DNA of 7,680 bases from UBA2658 sp964617335 (GTDB lineage Bacteria; Bacillota; Clostridia; Oscillospirales; Oscillospiraceae): positions 1-7,680 of the forward strand of contig CAZTXG010000045.1 of assembly GCA_964617335.1 (NCBI GenBank). The letters are read 5' to 3'. Numbering within the stretch: position 1 is the stretch's first letter; each line of letters begins with the position of its first letter. The translations under genes and the position numbers were made by a program. The notes below the pieces were generated by a model. That model ran no database searches, was not told the origin of the DNA, and saw nothing but the letters and a program-made list of their open reading frames with translations. Positions 1-4,634 of this stretch are shown here, in pieces.

Positions 1-630
1 TACTACATACCGAACCCAAGCAATCCGCAGGAGAATTTTGCGGACAAGTGGAATAACGAACCAGTAAAAGCAAAGGCATTCTATAGCTGGTTGTATAGGG
101 CAAAGAAAGATATCGTTACGGTCGCGCCGACTATTATTGACGACTACACCACTCTCGAAGAATCGATTGGCGAAACGGTGATAGGCAGAGCGGTTTCAGA
201 TATAACCCCGATTACGCATGATTCAAATTTGCCGGATACTGCGTATAGCAGTCCAGTCATCAAAAACGCTCTTAGCGTACCACATAGGCAAAGGCCGCCA
301 TTCAAGCTGCCGAAACATCATATTCTCGGCATCAAAGCAACTACGACCATAGGCACAGATGCAAATAACAGCGATGTTGACTTAAGGGTTGTTATCCAAG
401 GAAGCGGCTCGACTACCATCAAAGACCTTCCTGTTGGTAATTACACAGTTACCGAAGACACAGGCTGGAGCTGGAGATACGACGGCGGCAGTCAGGATGT
501 TACAATTACTTCAGGTGATACAAAAAACGTTATGTTTACCAACAGCCGAAATAACACCAAATGGCTGAACGGCTGCGCAAGGGTAGTCAACCACTGGACT
601 TATAGTGGAAGCATTGTTACAACACCGTAA
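1..630 (+). CDS. Chimeric partial ORF: CD-NTase (SMODS) C-terminus joined in frame to a SpaA/prealbumin-like domain
   Basis: The frame is open from the first base, so the N-terminus lies outside the window; the TTG at 91 is not a credible start because coding continues upstream. Residues 4-17 (PNPSNPQENFADKW) match the end of the SMODS nucleotidyltransferase core of CBASS cyclases. Residues 93-101 (VPHRQRPPF) and the following IKATT resemble the linker and first strand of the AGS-C sensor domain that follows it. From about residue 117 the protein becomes something else: residues 142-153 (DLPVGNYTVTED), WSWRY at 156-160, and FTNSRNNTKWLNG at 179-191 are typical of the C-terminal prealbumin-like (SpaA/DUF5979-like) repeat of clostridial surface proteins found beside SipW/TasA loci. 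The catalytic nucleotidyltransferase residues are not in the window and the AGS-C domain is truncated, so cyclase function is unlikely. A SipW-class gene follows after 17 nt, which fits the second half. It is either a real recombinant gene or a joined assembly. Confidence 0.6.
   Translation, partial: YYIPNPSNPQENFADKWNNEPVKAKAFYSWLYRAKKDIVTVAPTIIDDYTTLEESIGETVIGRAVSDITPITHDSNLPDTAYSSPVIKNALSVPHRQRPPFKLPKHHILGIKATTTIGTDANNSDVDLRVVIQGSGSTTIKDLPVGNYTVTEDTGWSWRYDGGSQDVTITSGDTKNVMFTNSRNNTKWLNGCARVVNHWTYSGSIVTTP
337..355. other. Probable recombination or assembly junction, CD-NTase to SpaA-like sequence
   Basis: Left of this point the translation fits the start of a CD-NTase C-terminal sensor domain (HRQRPPF, then IKATT). 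Right of it the translation (from about GTDANNSDVDLRVVI) fits a prealbumin-like surface repeat. The two families are not known to be naturally fused. The frame is preserved across the join. The exact breakpoint cannot be fixed without homologues, so the interval is an estimate. Confidence 0.45.
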
Positions 631-647
631 GTGGTGAGGAGATGAAA

Positions 648-1028
648 ATGTATCGAGACAAGCATAAAAAAGACTGCGGAAAAAGCGGTCGCAAAACGCA
701 AGTCGGAGCATTGGCTCTCGCTCTCCTGATCCTTGCCGCCCTGTCCATCGGCGGGACAATTGCCTATCTGTTTACGCAAAGCGGCCCAAAGGAAAACACC
801 TTTACACCTTCCAACGTCGCCTGTGAAGTGAAGGAGAACTTAAGCGGGGCTACGAAATCCAATGTGCAAATCAAAAACACCGGCAACACCGATGCATACA
901 TACGGGCCATGATCATTGTGACCTGGAAGGACGAAGATGGCAATGTGTATGGAAAGCAGCCTGTGCCAGGAACTGACTACAGTATCACCTTGAACAGTGA
1001 TGATTGGACGCTTGATATGCCTATATAG
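648..1028 (+). pseudogene. SipW-cognate (TasA/camelysin-like) secreted protein, C-terminally truncated
   Basis: This encodes 126 residues from the ATG at 648. That start is preferred to the ATG at 642 because the GAGGAG at 636-641 directly abuts 642 but lies 6 nt from 648. A basic N-terminus (residues 1-17, many Lys/Arg) is followed by a hydrophobic core at about 18-41, then the IGGTIAYLF...NTFT pattern at 35-53. That pattern is the hallmark of signal peptides cut by the SipW signal peptidase. The mature part (NVQIKNTGNTDAYIRAMIIVTW, about 72-93) resembles the beta-sandwich of TasA-type biofilm or surface proteins. Family members are usually near 200 residues; this one stops shortly after DDWTL, where the family normally continues. 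After that the DNA belongs to an unrelated minus-strand phage gene. It is very likely a broken gene whose last residues and stop are junction sequence. It follows the SpaA-like ORF by 17 nt, as in SipW clusters. Confidence 0.6.
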
Positions 1029-1034
1029 ATATGC
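1014..1034. other. Junction between SipW-class gene and inverted phage tail gene, flanked by GATATGC repeats
   Basis: The TasA-like plus-strand coding sequence ends here and the phage minus-strand coding sequence begins. The heptamer GATATGC occurs at 1014-1020 and again at 1028-1034 in direct orientation, 14 nt apart, bracketing the join. Short direct repeats like this could reflect microhomology-mediated joining, or they may be chance in an AT-rich stretch. No inverted repeats or transposase flank the site. Confidence 0.4.
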
Positions 1035-1280
1035 ATAAATCTCAAGCTTTGCAAATTGACTAAGGTCAAGGTCTGAAAGGTCTAAGTCCACCTGCTCCGC
1101 ATCTGCTGTTGTGGTGATGTCAAAAAGCTTCACATAGGGCATTGCCCCAAGCTGCCCTTGCAGCCCCGCCACAGCCGTATCAATTTTTTGATTGTCTGTA
1201 TTTACATCCTCCATTAAAAGCGGGTCATCCAAAACCCATTGGTTCAGCCCCAAATTGGGCGTTTTATTTGTGCTTGCCAT
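1029..1280 (-). pseudogene. Phage tail protein (tail-fibre-like), N-terminal fragment
   Basis: From ATG at 1280 the minus strand encodes about 84 residues. They begin MASTNKTPNLGLNQWV and continue with a DDPLLMEDVNTDNQKID segment. This N-terminal pattern is characteristic of tail-fibre or tail-associated proteins of Firmicute siphophages and prophages, where it precedes a receptor-binding region. A strong ribosome binding site (AAGGAGGA on the minus strand, about 1291-1298) sits about 10 nt upstream. The frame formally stays open to about 840, but that part is antisense to the SipW-class gene and looks non-coding. The protein is therefore only an N-terminal stub; its distal domain is lost. 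No other phage structural gene is present, so this is a remnant and not a prophage. Confidence 0.6.
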
Positions 1281-1322
1281 CTTTTTTTTATCCTCCTTAT
1301 TTTGGCTGATTTTCAGATGGGG

Positions 1323-1354
1323 AAAAAAACATTCCCCCTACCTATAGGGGGAAT
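1323..1354 (-). terminator. Rho-independent terminator, minus strand
   Basis: A perfect inverted repeat ATTCCCCCTA / TAGGGGGAAT (1331-1340 and 1345-1354) with a 4-nt loop is followed on the minus strand by a run of seven T (complement of 1323-1329). It lies about 118 nt downstream of the macrodomain stop codon and just upstream of the phage tail fragment. It should end the macrodomain transcript and insulate it from the remnant. Confidence 0.8.
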
Positions 1355-1390
1355 ATTTGTGCATATGTACCTCTGCATACACAGGGGCTA

Positions 1391-1471
1391 TTAGACGCTG
1401 TTTTGTATCTGCCGTGCATAGACAATTGACTGGGCCGCCTTTTCCCTTAGAATGTCAAGCTGTGCCGCTTT
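1391..1471 (-). pseudogene. Possible remnant of a coding 3' end (26 codons)
   Basis: Between the macrodomain stop (TAA at 1474-1472) and the next in-frame TAA (1393-1391) lie 26 open codons. They encode an amphipathic, helix-like peptide (KAAQLDILREKAAQSIVYAR, then QIQNSV). There is no start codon or ribosome binding site. It may be the tail of a gene whose body was lost, for example a phage gene matching the adjacent fragment, or an ancestral extension of the macrodomain. An open run of this length is also fairly likely by chance, so confidence is low. Confidence 0.2.
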
Positions 1472-2251
1472 TTAATCGAGGAGTTTTTGATAAATAAAAA
1501 GGTCCTCATACTTGAAAACATTGAAAATAACTTTAATAGCGCTGCCGGTTTCACTCTTATAATCCTCAACGGTTTTAAGGGCAATTTCCGCTGCCTTTTG
1601 GTTTGGAAAGTGAAACTCCCCTGTGCTGATACAGCAAAAGGCAAGGGAGCCAAGCCCTTTTTCATCTGCCAGCTCCAGACAGGAGCGATAGCAGCAGGCA
1701 AGCATTTCGCAGTCCTCTTGCCTTAGCTTGCCGGATACAATGGGGCCTACCGTGTGGATAATGTGTTTGCAGGGCAGGTTATATGCTTTTGTAATTTTTG
1801 CCCTGCCCGTCGGCTCAGGAAAACCCTGCTTTTCCATGATTTCGGCACATTCCAAACGCAGCCCCACACCTGCATAGGTATGAATCACGTTGTCTATGCA
1901 GCCGTGCAAGGGGATATAACAGCCGGTTAGGCTGCTGTTGGCAGCGTTTACTATTGCATCGGCCTCAAGAGAGGTGATGTCCCCCTGCCACAAGTACAGG
2001 CCCTCCCTCGCAGAAGTCAGGTCCGATAGCCGTGTAACACCCCTATCCGCAATTATTTTTTGCAAAAGGGCATCCTGCAGTTTCATAAATTCCTCACTTA
2101 TAGGAGCAGGCTCACGCATATTGCATAAAGAGCGAAAAAGCCGCCACTGTTCTTCCTCTGTTTGAGGAAAGCGCTTTGCCTCGGCCTCATATTGTGGCAT
2201 ATTTTCAAGGAGCAGGCGGTTTAAAGTAATTAGCTGCTCAAGCTTTGTCAT
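1472..2251 (-). CDS. Zinc-type macrodomain protein-ADP-ribose hydrolase
   Basis: The 259-residue protein belongs to the bacterial zinc-containing macrodomain group, which removes ADP-ribose from proteins. A helical N-terminal extension (about 1-80) precedes the macrodomain (about 85-259). Visible motifs are QGDIT (89-93), VNAANSSL (101-108) in the ADP-ribose-binding loop, GCYIPLHGCID (110-120) with the expected zinc ligands Cys111, His116 and Cys118, HIIHTVGP (163-170), and CISTGEFHFP (207-216), the phosphate-binding loop. Length matches the usual 250-270 residues and it appears intact. The start is supported by GGGAGGGAG about 8 nt upstream. In Staphylococcus and Streptococcus, relatives sit in an operon with a class M sirtuin and lipoylation genes; none is visible here, so the gene seems to be transcribed alone. 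It has a candidate promoter at 2330-2358 and a terminator at 1323-1354. The cytoplasmic substrate is unknown. Confidence 0.92.
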   Translation of the reverse strand: MTKLEQLITLNRLLLENMPQYEAEAKRFPQTEEEQWRLFRSLCNMREPAPISEEFMKLQDALLQKIIADRGVTRLSDLTSAREGLYLWQGDITSLEADAIVNAANSSLTGCYIPLHGCIDNVIHTYAGVGLRLECAEIMEKQGFPEPTGRAKITKAYNLPCKHIIHTVGPIVSGKLRQEDCEMLACCYRSCLELADEKGLGSLAFCCISTGEFHFPNQKAAEIALKTVEDYKSETGSAIKVIFNVFKYEDLFIYQKLLD

Positions 2252-2290
2252 TTTTTTAACTCCCTCCCAATAAAATCTGCATCTTACAAA

Positions 2291-2321
2291 GGAGCAGGCG
2301 GTGTTTTATAAAGCCTGCCCC
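2291..2321 (-). other. GC-rich hairpin in the 5' leader of the macrodomain gene
   Basis: GGAGCAGGC (2291-2299) and GCCTGCCCC (2313-2321) can form a 9-bp stem with one mismatch and a 13-nt loop. If the promoter at 2330-2358 is correct, this hairpin forms at the very 5' end of the mRNA, where it may stabilise the transcript. No T-run follows it on either strand, so it is not a terminator. Confidence 0.35.
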
Positions 2322-2329
2322 CTATGCAT

Positions 2330-2358
2330 ATTATACACCACAGGGACAAGTCAGTCAG
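2330..2358 (-). promoter_or_regulatory. Candidate sigma-A promoter for the macrodomain gene
   Basis: On the minus strand, a perfect TATAAT (2335-2330) is preceded by CTGACT (2358-2353; 4 of 6 matches to TTGACA) with a 17-nt spacer. The predicted transcript starts near 2323 and has a leader of about 70 nt. The -10 match and spacing are good; the -35 is modest. Confidence 0.5.
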
Positions 2359-2492
2359 CAAAAGATGCGTCGATTTGCGCCCAATCCCAACAAATGCAGG
2401 CGGCAGGCCTTGGCAGTTTTTTAAAGCCGGGTTTGCGCAGGCAATTAAAAACCCTGTGCGGCAGGGGGCTTTCAGTGCAGAATTTTTCAGTA
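2359..2492. other. Intergenic stretch without a recognised gene
   Basis: With its flanks this makes a 326-base gap (2252-2577) between the macrodomain and cupin genes. Beyond the promoter, leader hairpin and cupin terminator listed separately, I see only short frames without ribosome binding sites. It contains several GC-rich GCAGG-type patches that may be decayed sequence, but nothing that can be named. Confidence 0.4.
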
Positions 2493-2529
2493 AAAAGAGG
2501 AAGCAGATTTTTTATCTGCTTCCTCTTTT
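2493..2529 (-). terminator. Strong hairpin terminator after the fprA-cupin operon
   Basis: A perfect 16-bp inverted repeat, AAAAGAGGAAGCAGAT (2493-2508) and ATCTGCTTCCTCTTTT (2514-2529), has a 5-nt loop. On the minus strand the stem ends in a T-run (complement of 2492-2496), giving an intrinsic terminator 49 nt after the cupin stop codon. Its symmetry and plus-strand TTTT tail mean it could also act in the other direction, but no plus-strand gene precedes it. Confidence 0.85.
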
Positions 2530-2577
2530 GCTTTAAAAATTGTACTATTAATGAATAAGACTTCAGATGTTTTTTTC

Positions 2578-2892
2578 TCAGGCCTTTGGCGCCGGTGCCT
2601 TCACAACAATAAGCTCCAAAGTTTCATCGCCAAGATTTTTAACGTTCATTTTTGTGTCAACAGGGATTTTCAGCAGGGTGCTCTTGGGGTATTCGTGAAT
2701 CTCCTGATTATTAAGGCCGATGGAAAGAGTTCCACGCAGCACCGTCATATAGACATTGGAGTTTGAAAAGTGTTCGGGAAGTCCCTCGTCTTTTCCAAAT
2801 ATCATATGCAGATAATGGACATTCTCGTCAAAAATCACCTTTTCAATAGCCTTTTGATTGCCTTCAGCCAATGTAAAAACTTGCTCAACCAT
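2578..2892 (-). CDS. Small cupin-fold protein with reduced metal ligands
   Basis: This 104-residue protein forms a single cupin beta-barrel. Cupin motif 1 corresponds to PEHFSNSNVYMTVLRGTLSIG (39-59), with only His41 of the usual His-x-His...Glu set clearly present. Motif 2 (IPVDTKMNVKN, 76-86) has Met83 or nearby residues in place of the usual His. It is therefore probably a ligand-binding or regulatory cupin and not a typical metal-dependent enzyme. There is no signal peptide, so it is cytoplasmic. Its AAGGAGG lies about 12 nt before the ATG at 2892. It starts 50 nt after the fprA stop with no intervening terminator, which implies co-transcription with fprA. The ligand and any contribution to FprA function are unknown. 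Confidence 0.8.
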   Translation of the reverse strand: MVEQVFTLAEGNQKAIEKVIFDENVHYLHMIFGKDEGLPEHFSNSNVYMTVLRGTLSIGLNNQEIHEYPKSTLLKIPVDTKMNVKNLGDETLELIVVKAPAPKA

Positions 2893-2942
2893 GGCAGGTT
2901 TTCCTCCTTTTATAGAAATGTTTCAATGAATACTTCAAAGAT

Positions 2943-4130
2943 TTAGCGGCAAAGGGCTTCTGCAATGGCCTCTGCCTTCCCAAAGCTTTCCTCTGTGGGG
3001 TTCCAGTTGCAGCGAATTTCAGGTTCTACTACCTCGAAGCCTGCGTCTTCCAGCCTGCTCCGAAGAATTTTTGTACTCTCTCCGCTCCAGCCATAGCAGC
3101 CGAAAACGGCGGCTTTTTTCTTTGTAAACTTCAGCTCTTTAAGGAAATCGAGCCAGCCGCCCACGGAAGAAAGAATGTTTTGCCCAACTGTGGGCGAGCC
3201 TAGGGCAATGGCCTTAGACTTAAACACCTCTGTCATAATATCGTTTTTATCAGCCTTGGAGATGTTAAAAATCTTGACCTTGGTGTCAGGAGAAAGCCTT
3301 GTTATTTCCGAGCCGATTTTGTGGGCAAGCTGCATGGTGCCTTCCCACATGGTGTCGTAGGCTATGGTAATCTGGTTTTCCTGATAATCTTGGGACCACT
3401 CGTAATACTTTTCGATAATCTGCAGGGGATTGTCCCGCCAGATGGCCCCGTGGCTGGGGGCAATAATGTCGATGGGCAGGTTAAGAGCCTGAATTTCTTC
3501 CACCTTCTTTTTAACCAGAGGGGAGAAGGGGTTTAAAATATTGGCATAATACTTCTGTGCTTCCGTCCAAAGCAGGCAGGTATCCGCCTTGTCGTTAAAT
3601 AATTCCTCAACAGCAAAATGCTGACCGAAGGCATCGTTTGAAAACAGGATATTGTCGCCTGTTAGATAAGTTGCCATGCTGTCCGGCCAGTGGAGCATAC
3701 GCATTTCCACGAAAACAAGCTTTTTTCCGTTTCCGATGTCAATGGAGTCTCCGGTTTTGACAACTTTATAATTCCACTCGGGATGGTGGAACTGCCCCGT
3801 CAGGGACTTTACGGCGTTTGCCGTGCAGTAAATCGGTGTGTCGGGGATCTTTTCCATCAAGGCAGGCAGGGAGCCGCTGTGGTCAATCTCTCCGTGGTTC
3901 ATAACGATGAAATCAATTTTCTCAAGGTCAATTTCGCTTTTCAAATTGTCGATAAACTCTGTTGAGTGGGGCTTCCAAACAGTGTCAATCAGCACAGTTT
4001 TTTCTTCTTGAATTAAATAGGCGTTTTGACTTGAGCCGTTATCAATGGAATAATCGGCCCCGTGAAAGGTTTCCAGCTCCCAGTCAATTTTGCCGAGCCA
4101 GTAAACATTATTTTTAATTTGTCTTTTCAT
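2943..4130 (-). CDS. fprA: FprA-family A-type flavoprotein (flavodiiron O2/NO reductase)
   Basis: This is a complete 395-residue flavodiiron protein. In anaerobes these reduce O2 to water or NO to N2O in the cytoplasm, taking electrons usually from rubredoxin. The N-terminal metallo-beta-lactamase-like domain (about 1-250) carries the full di-iron ligand set: His79, Glu81, Asp83 (in HGEIDHSGS), then His147, Asp166 and His227 (in APSHGAIW). The C-terminal flavodoxin domain (about 254-395) has the FMN phosphate loop region YDTMWEGTMQLA (258-269), SPTVGQNIL (312-320), and VFGCYGWSGES (342-352). There is no C-terminal rubredoxin or flavin-reductase extension, so this is class A and needs an external donor, which is not encoded nearby. 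The start is supported by GGAGG 6 nt upstream of the ATG. It is first in an operon with the cupin gene and is preceded by a structured leader and promoter. Whether it prefers O2 or NO cannot be read from sequence. Confidence 0.96.
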   Translation of the reverse strand: MKRQIKNNVYWLGKIDWELETFHGADYSIDNGSSQNAYLIQEEKTVLIDTVWKPHSTEFIDNLKSEIDLEKIDFIVMNHGEIDHSGSLPALMEKIPDTPIYCTANAVKSLTGQFHHPEWNYKVVKTGDSIDIGNGKKLVFVEMRMLHWPDSMATYLTGDNILFSNDAFGQHFAVEELFNDKADTCLLWTEAQKYYANILNPFSPLVKKKVEEIQALNLPIDIIAPSHGAIWRDNPLQIIEKYYEWSQDYQENQITIAYDTMWEGTMQLAHKIGSEITRLSPDTKVKIFNISKADKNDIMTEVFKSKAIALGSPTVGQNILSSVGGWLDFLKELKFTKKKAAVFGCYGWSGESTKILRSRLEDAGFEVVEPEIRCNWNPTEESFGKAEAIAEALCR

Positions 4131-4163
4131 AATAAGCCTCCAATGCTAGTTAAGTCTGTATTT

Positions 4164-4238
4164 AACAAAACACAAAGAAATCAGCCAACAGGGCTGTAAG
4201 CTCCTATTGTCCGCTAAAAAACAGCTTTGTGTCTTGTT
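4164..4238 (-). promoter_or_regulatory. Structured 5' leader RNA of fprA (candidate cis-regulatory RNA)
   Basis: In the fprA transcript, AACAAGACACAAAG (complement of 4238-4225) can pair with CTTTGTGTTTTGTT (complement of 4177-4164) as a 14-bp stem with 13 Watson-Crick pairs and one G-U. It encloses 47 nt. Inside, CAGCC-CTGTT-GGCTG forms a 5-bp hairpin, while CTGT...ACAG forms a competing pairing that uses the same CAG. The structure begins at about the predicted transcription start and ends about 33 nt before the start codon. The closed outer stem and mutually exclusive inner stems suggest a ligand- or protein-sensing leader. It matches no riboswitch class I recognise. Confidence 0.4.
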
Positions 4239-4243
4239 TTCTT

Positions 4244-4252
4244 ACTATACCA
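4244..4252 (-). promoter_or_regulatory. Candidate extended -10 promoter of the fprA-cupin operon
   Basis: On the minus strand the sequence TGGTATAGT contains an extended -10 (TGN plus TATAGT, -10 at 4249-4244). A clear -35 is not seen 17 nt upstream; the region is AT-rich (TTTATTTTAA), as extended -10 promoters allow. The predicted start is near 4237, giving a leader of about 107 nt. Confidence 0.45.
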
Positions 4253-4270
4253 CAGTTGCATTAAAATAAA

Positions 4271-4284
4271 AGATATATATATCT
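4271..4284. promoter_or_regulatory. Perfect 14-bp palindrome AGATATATATATCT, candidate operator
   Basis: The palindrome is its own reverse complement and lies between two divergent promoters. It overlaps the expected -35 position of the fprA promoter and is upstream of the plus-strand promoter at 4313-4343. A repressor or activator site there could control both directions. It may equally be a simple AT run in an AT-rich promoter region. Confidence 0.35.
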
Positions 4285-4312
4285 ATTTTTCGATAAAAAG
4301 TCGGGAAAAGGT

Positions 4313-4343
4313 TTAACAAACAAATATCAAAGTATGTTATGAT
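4313..4343 (+). promoter_or_regulatory. Candidate promoter for the plus-strand small protein-flavoprotein operon
   Basis: TATGAT at 4338-4343 is preceded by TG at 4335-4336, giving an extended -10. TTAACA (4313-4318; 5 of 6 matches to TTGACA) is a possible -35, but its 19-nt spacer is long. Transcription would begin near 4350, about 34 nt before the ATG at 4384. Confidence 0.45.
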
Positions 4344-4383
4344 AAGGATAAGTGAGAAAAGTACTGGGTGATTGGAGGGGCTT

Positions 4384-4563
4384 ATGTCCAAAGATTTTGG
4401 GCCATACGGCAAGGGCTTTGATGGCTATGTCCATTACACACAGGCCTTTGATGAAGCAAAAAAAGGCGGCGGCGGCAGGGGGCCTTCGTCAAATGGAGGC
4501 TGTCTTACAGGTATCATTTCGCTGTTTCTTGCCCTTGCCTTGGTTTTGGCTTACTTTTTATAG
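4384..4563 (+). CDS. Small glycine-rich single-pass membrane protein
   Basis: This 59-residue protein starts at ATG 4384, chosen because GGAGGGG lies 5 nt upstream; the TTG at 4372 lies upstream of and overlaps this site and is a poorer start. Residues 1-30 are polar and aromatic/Gly-rich (SKDFGPYGKGFDGYVHYTQA), followed by a KKGGGGRG linker. Residues about 38-59 (GCLTGIISLFLALALVLAYF) form one strongly hydrophobic segment that ends at the C-terminus, so it is probably tail-anchored with the N-terminus in the cytoplasm. It has no recognised domain. It is 71 nt upstream of the flavoprotein gene with no terminator between them, so the two are probably co-transcribed. The function is unknown. 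Confidence 0.7.
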   Translation: MSKDFGPYGKGFDGYVHYTQAFDEAKKGGGGRGPSSNGGCLTGIISLFLALALVLAYFL

Positions 4564-4634
4564 GGAAAAGGTTTTATACAAAGAAAAATAAAAAACTGCT
4601 AATCTGGCGATATAAAGGAGGCAAAAACAAGAAA

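Noticed and set aside
642..647. ATG at 642 as the SipW-class start
   Set aside because: The Shine-Dalgarno abuts it with no spacing; the ATG at 648 has correct spacing.
840..1028. Minus-strand extension of the phage tail frame through the SipW-class gene
   Set aside because: The frame stays open, but here it is antisense to clear TasA-like coding and its translation (histidine- and valine-rich) no longer looks like a tail protein.
1..1030. A complete CBASS defence operon at the left end
   Set aside because: Only the C-terminal piece of a CD-NTase is present; no effector, Cap2/Cap3 or HORMA/TRIP13 genes follow, and the next gene is a surface protein.
2301..2558. Plus-strand frames between the macrodomain and cupin genes
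   Set aside because: They run through the promoter, leader hairpin and terminator and lack ribosome binding sites and protein-like features.
4372..4383. TTG start at 4372 for the small membrane protein
   Set aside because: It lies upstream of and overlaps the GGAGGGG that serves the ATG at 4384.
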